Source of the DNA: Oscillospiraceae bacterium
GTDB taxonomy: Bacteria; Bacillota_A; Clostridia; Oscillospirales; Oscillospiraceae
DNA length: 12,170 nt
Direction: 5' to 3'
Assembly: GCA_017411665.1 (NCBI GenBank)
Contig: JAFQPT010000107.1
Span: 1-12,170 of the forward strand
Within the stretch, counting starts at the first letter, position 1. Every line of letters begins with the position of its first letter. Positions 6,321-12,170 of this stretch are shown one piece after another. The notes beneath the pieces were generated by a model. That model saw nothing but the letters and a program-made list of their open reading frames with translations. It did no database searches and had not been told where the DNA came from. The translations under genes were made by a program, and so were the position numbers.

Positions 6321-6902
6321 TTATTTCAGTTTTGACCAGATGAAAATGATTGCCTGAGCGGGGACACCCACAATGTAAATGGGCCATACATTGTATCCAA
6401 AGGGCAGAATGGTCATTTGGATGGTTGCAAGTAAGGACCACATCAGCAGAGAAATAATCAGAAAATTCATTTTCGGCTTGAACCAGATGGAGTTAAACAC
6501 CAGCCAAACAATCAAGCTGGCGGGCACGGCGTAAATGAACACAAGTGCATTGACTACGTTGCCGCCTGTGATTAAATGGATGACCATGAACACCAGAGAG
6601 GCGACCAGCCACACAAGAATCACACTCATGACCGTTACCAGCACACGATTGAGCTTGCTGCGCTCCTTCACAGCAGGTTCTGCGCTCATCACTTCGCCAC
6701 GGGCAAGCCAGTCCAGCGATACTTGAAACAGGTCTGCAATCTGTGCCAGCACCGCCACGTCGGGCAGAGATTCCCCGCGTTCCCACTTGCTGACAGCCTT
6801 GTCCGAATAATTCAGTTTTGCAGCCAGCTCCGCCTGGGTCATGCCGCTTGCCTGGCGCAAACGGACAATGTTTTTGGCGATGGTGGATTTTGTGACTTCC
6901 AT
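6321..6902 (-). CDS. XRE-family HTH regulator with four-segment membrane domain
   Basis: A 193-residue protein. Residues 8-64 form a Cro/CI-type HTH (IVRLRQASGMTQAELAAKL, then YSDKAVSKWERGESLPD). From about residue 87 there are four hydrophobic segments (about 87-109, 117-138, 146-165, 172-190), so it is probably a membrane-tethered DNA-binding protein. The start ATG has GGAGG just upstream and a TTGAAT-17-TAAACT promoter. It shares its layout with the XRE protein at 590-1243 but the two are not close copies. It is monocistronic and converges on the redox operon across a shared terminator. Whether it senses membrane state, an ion or a peptide cannot be told. Confidence 0.85.
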   Translation of the reverse strand: MEVTKSTIAKNIVRLRQASGMTQAELAAKLNYSDKAVSKWERGESLPDVAVLAQIADLFQVSLDWLARGEVMSAEPAVKERSKLNRVLVTVMSVILVWLVASLVFMVIHLITGGNVVNALVFIYAVPASLIVWLVFNSIWFKPKMNFLIISLLMWSLLATIQMTILPFGYNVWPIYIVGVPAQAIIFIWSKLK

Positions 6903-6929
6903 AACAGCCTCCGTTTCGATAATGATATT

Positions 6930-6958
6930 AGTTTATCACAGCAAAACGGCGAATTCAA
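6930..6958 (-). promoter_or_regulatory. Promoter of the second XRE gene
   Basis: On the minus strand: -35 TTGAAT (6958-6953), 17-bp spacer, -10 TAAACT (6935-6930), 28 nt before the start codon. The -35 box overlaps one of two GAATTC palindromes (6951-6956 and 6971-6976) spaced 20 bp apart, a possible operator pair. Confidence 0.55.
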
Positions 6959-7062
6959 TTGCATTTCTGTGAATTCTCCCGCTCTACCAAAGGGCTCCAC
7001 CTTAAGGAGACCTCCTGTTTTTCCTTCTACTTTTCTTCTCCTTTGTAATCCCGAACAGTAGG

Positions 7063-7092
7063 TTGCCCAATTTTCGACCTGAGGAGTATGGT
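7063..7092 (+). promoter_or_regulatory. Candidate promoter of the degV gene
   Basis: TTGCCC (7063-7068), 18-bp spacer, TATGGT (7087-7092), 34 bp before the chosen degV start. Both boxes are moderate matches. It overlaps an alternative in-frame ATG (7088), which supports the downstream start. Confidence 0.4.
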
Positions 7093-7126
7093 AAACTCAT
7101 CAAAAAACCGAACAGGAGACCCTAAT

Positions 7127-7987
7127 ATGAACGAATATATCATTTTCACCGACTCCGGCTGTGACCTTTCTCCCGCACTGCTGGCACAGTGGAATGTGGA
7201 CAGCTGCAGCCTGTCCTTTCTGTTTGACGGAGAAGAAAGCGTGTATGGAAACAACGACATGAGCCCTGCAGAATTTTACGCTCAAATGCGCAGCGGCAAG
7301 CTGGCAAAAACCGCTGCGGTCAATCCCGAAGCCTTTGCCAAGAAGTTTGAAGCCCATCTCAAGCAGGGACGGGATATTCTATATCTGGGCTTCTCGGGAA
7401 CGCTGAGCACCACCTACAACTCTGCAGTGATTGCCGCATCGGAGCTCGCGGAAGCATATCCCGACCGTAAAATCATCACGGTGGATACCCTCAGTGCATC
7501 TGCAGGTGAGGCACTGCTGATTTATTTAACTTTGCAGGAAAAAGAGAAGGGTGCCACCATCGAAGAGGCGGCACAGTTTGCGGAACAAACAAAACCGCAG
7601 ATTTGCCAGTGGTTCACCACAGACACGCTTACATATTTAAAGCGCGGTGGCAGAATCAGTGCTGCAAGCGCGGTATTCGGCAATATGCTGGATATCCGAC
7701 CTGTTCTGCATGTAGATGCAGAGGGGGGGCTGAGCAACGTGAAAAAAGTTCGTGGGCGTAAGGCTTCTATTCAGGAGCTGAGCAGCCGTGTTGTCCGGAC
7801 CGCTGCGGAGAACTCACCCGTTTTCATTTCTCATGCCGACTGTGAAGCCGATGCAGAAGCACTGGCGCAGATGATTTTCCGTCAGACAGGTCTGGAAACC
7901 CAAATCATCACTCATGTAGGGCCTGTCATTGGCGCACATGCAGGTCCGGGTACATTGGCGCTGTTTTTCGTAGGCAGCGAACGATAA
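7127..7987 (+). CDS. DegV family fatty-acid-binding protein
   Basis: A DegV/FakB-type protein of 286 residues, the usual family length. Members bind a fatty acid in a buried pocket and present it to a fatty acid kinase (FakA) for phosphorylation; a FakA gene is not visible here. Motifs: FTDSGCDL (7-14), LGFSGTLSTTYNSA (87-100), TLTYLKRGGRIS (167-178), GNMLDIRPVL (185-194) and GPVIGAHAGPGT (265-276). The start at 7127 is chosen because CAGGAG (7113-7118) sits 8 nt upstream; an earlier in-frame ATG at 7088 has a GAGGAG only 1 nt away and would add 13 residues without family support. No terminator is evident between this gene and uppP. The specific lipid is unknown. Confidence 0.93.
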   Translation: MNEYIIFTDSGCDLSPALLAQWNVDSCSLSFLFDGEESVYGNNDMSPAEFYAQMRSGKLAKTAAVNPEAFAKKFEAHLKQGRDILYLGFSGTLSTTYNSAVIAASELAEAYPDRKIITVDTLSASAGEALLIYLTLQEKEKGATIEEAAQFAEQTKPQICQWFTTDTLTYLKRGGRISAASAVFGNMLDIRPVLHVDAEGGLSNVKKVRGRKASIQELSSRVVRTAAENSPVFISHADCEADAEALAQMIFRQTGLETQIITHVGPVIGAHAGPGTLALFFVGSER

Positions 7988-8043
7988 CGTAGGTTCCTGC
8001 AAATATCTCCGCAGTCTGCCGCATATCATTTACCGTTTCTGTC

Positions 8044-8072
8044 TTGTTTTCTCTCACCTCATTTGCTATAAT
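8044..8072 (+). promoter_or_regulatory. Promoter of uppP
   Basis: TTGTTT (8044-8049), 17-bp spacer, perfect TATAAT (8067-8072). A GAAAGGG ribosome site (8087-8093) follows, 9 nt before the ATG. Confidence 0.7.
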
Positions 8073-8102
8073 GAGCCATCTCAATAGAAAGGGTAAATAA
8101 CC

Positions 8103-8921
8103 ATGAATCTGATCGAATTGCTGAAAGTCATCGTCATCGGCATCGTGGAAGGCATCACCGAATGGCTGCCCATCAGCAGCACAGGTCACATGCTGCTGGT
8201 TGATGAGATTTTCACTTTGAATATGCCCGAAGAATTCAAAGAGATGTTCTTCGTGGTCATTCAGCTGGGTGCCATTCTGGCTGTGGTGGTTGTGTTCTGG
8301 GAGCGCCTGTGGCCCTTCCGCTTCAAGGAAATCCCCGTCATCCAAAAAGACATCTTCACTATGTGGTTTAAGGTAGTCGTCGGCTGCATCCCCGCAGGTG
8401 TGCTGGGATTGCTGTTTGACGATTTTCTCGAGGCCCATTTCGGCACTCCCATGACCATTGCCGTTATGCTTATCGTGTACGGTATTGCCTTTATCGTCAT
8501 CGAAAACCGCAACAAGGGCCGCGTGCCTGCGGTGGACAGTATCGATGCGTTGAGCTATAAAACTGCTTTGATTATCGGCTTTTTCCAGGCACTGGCCATG
8601 ATTCCGGGCACATCCCGCTCCGGTGCCACTATCATCGGCGGCCTGCTGCTGGGGGTTTCCCGCACCGCTGCCTCCGAGTTCACCTTCTTCCTTGCCATTC
8701 CCACCATGCTGGGTGCAAGCCTTGTAAAGCTGCTGAAATTCGGCTTTGCCTTTACGGGTGACCAGCTGATTACGCTGGTTGTGGGCATGGCAGTGGCATT
8801 TGCAGTCAGTGTGGCCTCCATCCGCTTCCTGATGAGCTATGTCCGCCGCCATGACTTTAAGATTTTCGGTTGGTATCGTATTGTGCTGGGTGCAATCGTG
8901 ATTGCACTGAGCGTACTGTAA
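8103..8921 (+). CDS. uppP: Undecaprenyl-diphosphatase
   Basis: An integral membrane enzyme that dephosphorylates undecaprenyl diphosphate, recycling the lipid carrier for peptidoglycan and other wall polymers; loss or excess affects bacitracin sensitivity. At 272 residues it matches BacA/UppP. Diagnostic motifs are [14 protein letters not shown] (16-29) and [10 protein letters not shown] (168-177), which together form the active site (with the catalytic Glu, Ser/Thr, His and Arg residues), plus PTMLGAS (200-206). Several hydrophobic segments are visible (for example 48-66, 90-106, 118-134, 155-167, 191-207, 222-243, 256-272). It has its own promoter and a strong terminator, so it is monocistronic. 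Confidence 0.97.
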   Translation: MNLIELLKVIVIGIVEGITEWLPISSTGHMLLVDEIFTLNMPEEFKEMFFVVIQLGAILAVVVVFWERLWPFRFKEIPVIQKDIFTMWFKVVVGCIPAGVLGLLFDDFLEAHFGTPMTIAVMLIVYGIAFIVIENRNKGRVPAVDSIDALSYKTALIIGFFQALAMIPGTSRSGATIIGGLLLGVSRTAASEFTFFLAIPTMLGASLVKLLKFGFAFTGDQLITLVVGMAVAFAVSVASIRFLMSYVRRHDFKIFGWYRIVLGAIVIALSVL

Positions 8922-8929
8922 CCGCAATG

Positions 8930-8975
8930 CAAAGCAAAAAGCCACGTCAGTTTTGCTGACGTGGCTTTTGCTTTG
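8930..8975 (+). terminator. Intrinsic terminator after uppP
   Basis: Long hairpin: CAAAGC-AAAAA-GCCACGTCAG (8930-8950) pairs with CTGACGTGGCTTTTGCTTTG (8956-8975), with one bulged A and a TTTTG loop. The core stem is GCCACGTCAG/CTGACGTGGC followed by TTTT. It can work in both directions. Confidence 0.9.
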
Positions 8976-9112
8976 TGGAAATCCGTAAGCCGTGGAAGTA
9001 TGTGGGGGAACCCCCTTGCTGCTGAATACTTTGTTTTTGAGAAACGGACAAAATAAAAAACTTTTTGTCAAAATCTGCCAAACCGAAAGATTTATTTTAT
9101 TGAAAATACGCC

Positions 9113-9141
9113 TTGACTTTAGCGCTTAAAAGCTTTAAAAT
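9113..9141 (+). promoter_or_regulatory. Promoter of the ABC importer operon
   Basis: TTGACT (9113-9118), 17-bp spacer, TAAAAT (9136-9141), a strong sigma-A-like match. The predicted start is near 9148, giving a leader of about 60 nt. The preceding region (8976-9112) holds only weak AT-rich hairpins (GACAAAA 9047-9053 with TTTTGTC 9063-9069) and GGGG-GAAC-CCCC (9004-9015). No T-box or known riboswitch core is seen. Confidence 0.7.
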
Positions 9142-9148
9142 CCTAAAG

Positions 9149-9194
9149 TATCAAGAGCCTCTTTTGAGAAGAGACCCGTCAAATTTATTTGATA
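9149..9194 (+). promoter_or_regulatory. Structured mRNA leader before the ABC lipoprotein gene
   Basis: TATCAA (9149-9154) can pair with TTGATA (9189-9194), enclosing the hairpin CTCTT-TTGAG-AAGAG (9159-9173). Alternatively TCAAA (9179-9183) pairs with TTTGA (9188-9192), which excludes the outer stem. The outer stem ends at the first base of the AGGAG ribosome site (9194-9198), so the choice of fold could affect translation. Folding by eye only. Confidence 0.35.
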
Positions 9195-9207
9195 GGAGAA
9201 ATGAAAA

Positions 9208-10164
9208 GTGAAAAAGTTACTCGCACTCACAATGGCAGTTTTGATGATGGTTTCTCTGGTCGCATGCGGCGGCGCAGCAGACGACGGCAAGTATAACATT
9301 GCGGTTTGCCAGCTGGTACAGCACGTAGCTCTGGACGCAGCAACTCAAGGCTTTGTCGATACCGTAAATGCCGAACTGGGCGAAGAAAATATCAACTGGG
9401 ATATTCAGAATGCAGCAGGCGATGCCAATACCTGCAACACCATCGTAAACAGCTTTGTTTCCGCAAATGTTGATTTGATTCTGGCAAACGCAACTCCCGC
9501 TCTGCAGGCTGCTTCCGTAGCAACCGGCACCATTCCCGTTCTGGGCACCTCCGTTACCGAATACGGTGTGGCTCTGGGTATTCAGAATTTTAACGGTCTG
9601 GTAGGCACCAACGTATCCGGTACTTCCGACCTGGCTCCTTTGGACAAGCAGGCAGCGATGATCACCGAATGGTGTCCCGATGCCAAGACCGTAGGTCTGG
9701 TATTCTGCTCTGCAGAAGCAAACTCCCAGTACCAGGTTGATGAAGTGGAAAAGCTGCTGGAAGCTGCAGGTCTGGACTGCACCCAGTACCCCTTCACCGA
9801 CTCTAACGACATTCAGGCAGTTTGCCAGATGGCAGCTGACAACAGTGATGTTATTTACGTGCCCACCGACAACACCGTAGCATCCAACACCGGCATCATC
9901 GACGGCATCTGCCACGGTAAGGTTCCCGTATTCGCAGGCGAAGAAGGTATCTGCGCAGGCTGTGGTGTGGCAACTCTGTCCATCAGCTACTACGACCTGG
10001 GCGTTGCGACCGGTAAGATGGCAGTACAGATTCTGAAGGGCGAAGCAAATGTTGCTGAAATGGAAATCGGCTATGCAGCAACTGTCACTCCCAAGTACAA
10101 CGAAGCAAATTGCGCAGCACTGGGTCTGACTCCTCCCTCCGATGACTACGTAGCAATCGGCTAA
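9208..10164 (+). CDS. ABC transporter substrate-binding lipoprotein, TrpX-like
   Basis: The 318-residue periplasmic-binding-like lipoprotein of an importer in the ABC_sub_bind family (PF04392), which includes TrpX of tryptophan/tyrosine uptake systems. The signal peptide ends in a lipobox LVAC (C20), so it is anchored outside the membrane. Family blocks: QLVQHVALDAATQGF (35-49), IPVLGTSVTEYG (109-120), LVGTNVSGTSD (131-141), YVPTDNTVASN (217-227) and SISYYDLGVATGKMAVQILKGE (258-279). The start is GTG at 9208, 9 nt after AGGAG (9194-9198); the ATG at 9201 is out of frame and stops after about 30 codons. It has eleven cysteines including C20, unusually many for an exported binding protein. Codon bias indicates high expression. 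The substrate is probably an aromatic amino acid or similar small molecule, but this is inference from the family. Confidence 0.92.
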   Translation: MKKLLALTMAVLMMVSLVACGGAADDGKYNIAVCQLVQHVALDAATQGFVDTVNAELGEENINWDIQNAAGDANTCNTIVNSFVSANVDLILANATPALQAASVATGTIPVLGTSVTEYGVALGIQNFNGLVGTNVSGTSDLAPLDKQAAMITEWCPDAKTVGLVFCSAEANSQYQVDEVEKLLEAAGLDCTQYPFTDSNDIQAVCQMAADNSDVIYVPTDNTVASNTGIIDGICHGKVPVFAGEEGICAGCGVATLSISYYDLGVATGKMAVQILKGEANVAEMEIGYAATVTPKYNEANCAALGLTPPSDDYVAIG

Positions 10165-10179
10165 TCTCAAAACAGCATA

Positions 10180-10217
10180 AAAAAGAGCGAGGAAGGTATT
10201 TCCTTTCTCGCTCTTTT
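10180..10217 (+). terminator. Hairpin terminator/attenuator between lipoprotein and permease genes
   Basis: A 17-bp stem: AAAAAGAGCGAGGAAGG (10180-10196) with CCTTTCTCGCTCTTTTT (10202-10218), containing one G-T pair and a short TATTT loop, ending in TTTTT. It lies inside the operon, so partial read-through would make the lipoprotein more abundant than the membrane components, as is common for binding-protein operons. A weak TACAAT (10222-10227) after it lacks a good -35 box. Confidence 0.85.
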
Positions 10218-10258
10218 TCAGTACAATAGTACTTACCATTATTTGGAGGATTTTTCAT

Positions 10259-11218
10259 ATGATCAGCTTTATCAATGCACTGCCCGGCGCTGTGGCGCAG
10301 GGGCTGATATGGGGCATTATGGCAATCGGTGTGTTCATTACATTCCGACTGCTGGACATTGCCGACCTGACCGTCGATGGCAGCTTCTGCACCGGCGGTG
10401 CTGTTTGCGTTATGATGATTCTGGCAGGCTACAGCCCTGCGGTTGCGATGCTGGCAGCGTTTGTTGTGGGCATGGGCACCGGTTTGGCAACGGGCCTGTT
10501 TCATACAGCTTGCGGGATTCCCGCAATTCTGGCAGGTATTCTGACCCAGCTGGGACTGTGGTCTGTGAACCTTGCCATTATGGGCATGAAGGCAAACCAG
10601 TATATCAACATCAATAATTTTGACGTTTTTGTCTCTCTGCGTTATCTGCAGGATGTAGGCGCAGGTCTTCGCCCCTTCTATCAGCACCCCATTTTTGTGG
10701 TCGGTGTATTTACCGTTGTTTTGATTGGTGTTCTGTACTGGTTCTTCGGTACGGAGCTGGGCTCCTCCATTCGTGCCACCGGCGCAAACCAGCATATGGC
10801 ACGGGCACAGGGCATCAACACCAACTTCAATGTTGTACTGGGTCTGATGATTTCCAACGGTCTGGTTGCGCTGTCCGGCGCTCTGCTGGCACAGTACCAG
10901 TCCTATGCGGATATCAACATGGGCCGCGGTGCCATCGTTATCGGTCTGGCTGCGATTATCATCGGCGAAGTCATCTTCAGCAAGATTTTCACCAACTTCG
11001 GCTTCAAGCTGCTGGCAGTTTCCATCGGCGCGATTATTTACTATCTGGTTGTACAGGCAGTTATTACGCTGCTGCGCATTGATACCAACTATCTGAAGCT
11101 CATTACCGCTTTGATCGTTGCGCTGTTCCTGACCGTTCCTTATTTGAAAGGGAAGTACATGCATCCGAAAATCACCCCCGAAATGATTGCAGAACAGGAG
11201 GCAGAGGACCATGCTTGA
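10259..11218 (+). CDS. ABC transporter permease, TrpY-like
   Basis: A 319-residue membrane permease of the branched-chain amino acid/sugar type (BPD_transp_2) as in TrpXYZ importers. It shows about eight to nine hydrophobic segments (for example 11-31, 43-57, 61-80, 87-109, 144-163, 192-212, 224-240, 250-272, 279-296). The cytoplasmic coupling loop is GTELGSSIRATGANQHMARA (164-183) followed by QGIN, which matches the G-x-alaxRAtG-x-n-x3-A-r-x2-GI pattern of the family. The start ATG has TTGGAGGA (10241-10248) upstream. The charged C-terminal tail overlaps the ATPase gene by 8 bp in another frame, showing translational coupling. A single permease gene implies a homodimeric channel. Another frame open across its start is a shadow, not a gene. 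Confidence 0.93.
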   Translation: MISFINALPGAVAQGLIWGIMAIGVFITFRLLDIADLTVDGSFCTGGAVCVMMILAGYSPAVAMLAAFVVGMGTGLATGLFHTACGIPAILAGILTQLGLWSVNLAIMGMKANQYININNFDVFVSLRYLQDVGAGLRPFYQHPIFVVGVFTVVLIGVLYWFFGTELGSSIRATGANQHMARAQGINTNFNVVLGLMISNGLVALSGALLAQYQSYADINMGRGAIVIGLAAIIIGEVIFSKIFTNFGFKLLAVSIGAIIYYLVVQAVITLLRIDTNYLKLITALIVALFLTVPYLKGKYMHPKITPEMIAEQEAEDHA

Positions 11219-12005
11219 GATTAAGAATGTATACAAGACCTTCAATGCAGGCACGGTCAACGAAAAGCGTGCGCTGAAGAATCTGAATCTGTCTGTATCG
11301 GATGGTGATTTTGTCACCGTCATCGGCGGTAACGGTGCAGGTAAGTCCACCATGCTCAACGCGATTACAGGGGCATTGGCTGTGGACTATGGCAGCATTA
11401 TCATTGACGGCATAGACGTCACCCACCTGCCCGAGCACAAGCGTGCCAAGTACATCGGACGCGTATTCCAGGACCCCATGATGGGTACGGCCGCAACCAT
11501 GCAGATTGAAGAAAATCTGGCAATGGCCGCCCGCCGCGGCAAGCCCCGTACGCTGCGCATTGGCATCACCAAGGCGGAGCGGGAAGGCTATCGTCAGCAG
11601 CTGGCAACGCTGGGTCTGGGTCTGGAAGACCGCATGACCGCAAAGGTCGGGTTGCTGTCTGGCGGTCAGCGCCAGGCACTGACTTTGCTGATGGCAACCC
11701 TGCAGAAGCCCAAGCTGCTGCTTCTGGACGAACATACCGCAGCACTTGACCCCAAGACTGCAGCCAAGGTTTTGGAAACCACCCAGCGCATCGTTGAGGA
11801 AAACCAGCTGACTACCATCATGATTACCCATAACATGCGCGATGCCATTACCTATGGCAACCGTCTGATTATGATGTATGACGGCCATGTGGTCGTTGAT
11901 GTCAGCGGCGAAGAAAAGAAGAAGCTGACTGTCGAGCAGCTGTTGAATCTGTTCAGCCAGGCTTCCGGCAGTGATGAAGTCAACGATAAACTGCTTCTGG
12001 CATAA
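11211..12005 (+). CDS. ABC transporter ATP-binding protein, TrpZ-like
   Basis: The 264-residue cytoplasmic ATPase powering the importer. Walker A is GGNGAGKST (39-47), Q-loop FQDP (86-89), signature LSGGQRQ (149-155), Walker B LLLLDE (169-174), D-loop ALDP (178-181) and H-loop H207 (ITHNMRD). The start ATG at 11211 is preferred because AGGAGG (11196-11201) lies 9 nt upstream and the family begins with MLEIKNVYKTF; an in-frame TTG at 11187 would add eight residues without support. The ATG lies within the end of the permease gene (8-bp overlap). No terminator follows; an insertion sequence begins 26 bp after the stop, perhaps separating the operon from its original 3' end. Confidence 0.95.
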   Translation: MLEIKNVYKTFNAGTVNEKRALKNLNLSVSDGDFVTVIGGNGAGKSTMLNAITGALAVDYGSIIIDGIDVTHLPEHKRAKYIGRVFQDPMMGTAATMQIEENLAMAARRGKPRTLRIGITKAEREGYRQQLATLGLGLEDRMTAKVGLLSGGQRQALTLLMATLQKPKLLLLDEHTAALDPKTAAKVLETTQRIVEENQLTTIMITHNMRDAITYGNRLIMMYDGHVVVDVSGEEKKKLTVEQLLNLFSQASGSDEVNDKLLLA

Positions 12006-12031
12006 AAAGGAATCAAAAAAGCTCCACCAAT

Positions 12032-12060
12032 TGCACTGCTCCAAATTATACGGACAGTAC
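12032..12060. repeat. Candidate terminal inverted repeat of the IS3-family element
   Basis: The stretch starting TGCACTGCTCC and ending GGACAGTAC resembles the terminal repeats of IS3-family elements (TG start, ACTG and CTGTCC-like motifs). The matching copy is not in the window, so the call rests on position and pattern. Confidence 0.45.
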
Positions 12061-12091
12061 AAAAAAGCCCCATAGTAGGAAATATTGAGTT

Positions 12092-12170
12092 TTAAGCGGA
12101 GTAGCGCAGCGTTAGCGGCGCTACTCCAGTTTTTAACTGGATACGTTGATGGTTATAGAAATAGATGTAG
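12092..12170 (-). CDS. IS3-family transposase (orfB), C-terminal fragment
   Basis: The last 25 residues are visible: YIYFYNHQRIQLKTG followed by VAPLTLRYSA and a TAA stop (12094-12092). The pattern YxxFYNxxRIQ followed by a Pro-x-x-x-Arg is the typical carboxy end of DDE transposases of IS3-family orfB proteins. The catalytic DDE residues and the rest of the gene lie beyond the right edge. The coding end contains two inverted repeats (12098-12127 and 12126-12140). Confidence 0.75.
   Translation of the reverse strand, partial: YIYFYNHQRIQLKTGVAPLTLRYSA

Larger units (their letters stand above)
12032..12170 (-). mobile_element. IS3-family insertion sequence, one end (partial)
   Basis: The right edge of the window enters an IS3-family element, recognised by the C-terminal end of its transposase on the minus strand (12092-12170). 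The likely outer end is TGCACTGCTCC at 12032, beginning with TG as IS3-family ends do. The other end and the target duplication are outside the window. The outer boundary is inferred by eye. Confidence 0.7.

Noticed and set aside
9004..9015. GGGG-GAAC-CCCC small hairpin
   Set aside because: Only 4 bp with no T-tail; no supportable function.
7926..9071. Antisense frame across uppP
   Set aside because: His/Gln/Asp-rich shadow translation; spans the uppP terminator hairpin and has no family resemblance.
8976..9207. T-box or tryptophan riboswitch before the TrpXYZ-like operon
   Set aside because: The AGGGTGG-type T-box core and an antiterminator/terminator pair are absent, and the leader after the promoter is only about 60 nt.
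9201..9300. ATG at 9201 as start of a short upstream ORF before the lipoprotein
   Set aside because: It lies only 2 nt after AGGAG and in a different frame from the lipoprotein, and ends after about 30 codons. The GTG at 9208 has proper spacing and a lipoprotein signal peptide.
10243..10617. Alternative frame overlapping the permease start
   Set aside because: TTG start without a properly spaced ribosome site, and the permease frame has family motifs.
10085..11359. Antisense frame across the permease
   Set aside because: Gln/Asn/His-rich shadow of a membrane protein gene, crossing a strong terminator.
1..12170. CRISPR arrays, tRNA or rRNA genes, phage or defence genes
   Set aside because: No regularly spaced repeats, no cloverleaf or rRNA signature and no phage or defence protein families seen.

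Overview
The window looks like chromosomal DNA from an anaerobic Bacillota, most likely a Clostridia/Oscillospirales-type gut bacterium with moderate GC. The evidence is strong AGGAGG-type ribosome binding sites, sigma-A-like promoters, many U-tailed hairpin terminators, a short clostridial-type phosphate acetyltransferase and several Clostridia-style protein families. The taxonomic assignment is inference; no rRNA or species marker is present.

Layout: (1) 1-1243, minus strand: an XRE regulator with a membrane domain, translationally coupled (GTGA overlap) to an Orn/Lys/Arg-decarboxylase-family gene that runs off the left edge. (2) 1437-2435: a highly codon-biased phosphate acetyltransferase (pta) with its own promoter, a 5' stem-loop and a terminator. 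(3) 2552-6233: a MerR/GyrI-like regulator followed by two oxidoreductases, a CrtI/RetSat-like FAD enzyme and a flavin/[2Fe-2S] reductase. A large dyad carrying a MerR-type promoter with a 19-bp spacer lies in front of the enzyme pair. (4) 6321-6902, minus strand: a second XRE regulator with a membrane domain, convergent on the redox pair across a bidirectional terminator. (5) 7127-7987: a DegV-family fatty-acid-binding protein. (6) 8103-8921: undecaprenyl-diphosphatase (uppP). (7) 9208-12005: a three-gene ABC importer of the TrpXYZ type (lipoprotein, permease, ATPase), with a strong hairpin terminator between the lipoprotein and the permease. (8) 12032-12170: the end of an IS3-family insertion sequence, with the last 25 codons of its transposase on the minus strand.

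The most interesting unit is the MerR-controlled redox pair. It looks like a self-contained, ligand-inducible, two-component electron-transfer system: NAD(P)H to flavin to [2Fe-2S] to a CrtI-like FAD enzyme acting on an unknown, probably hydrophobic or unsaturated substrate. No carotenoid pathway gene is present nearby. Other regulatory structure worth checking includes a dyad that fills the promoter spacer of the first XRE gene, a leader with two alternative folds in front of the ABC lipoprotein, and an IS inserted 26 bp after the ABC ATPase with no terminator between them.
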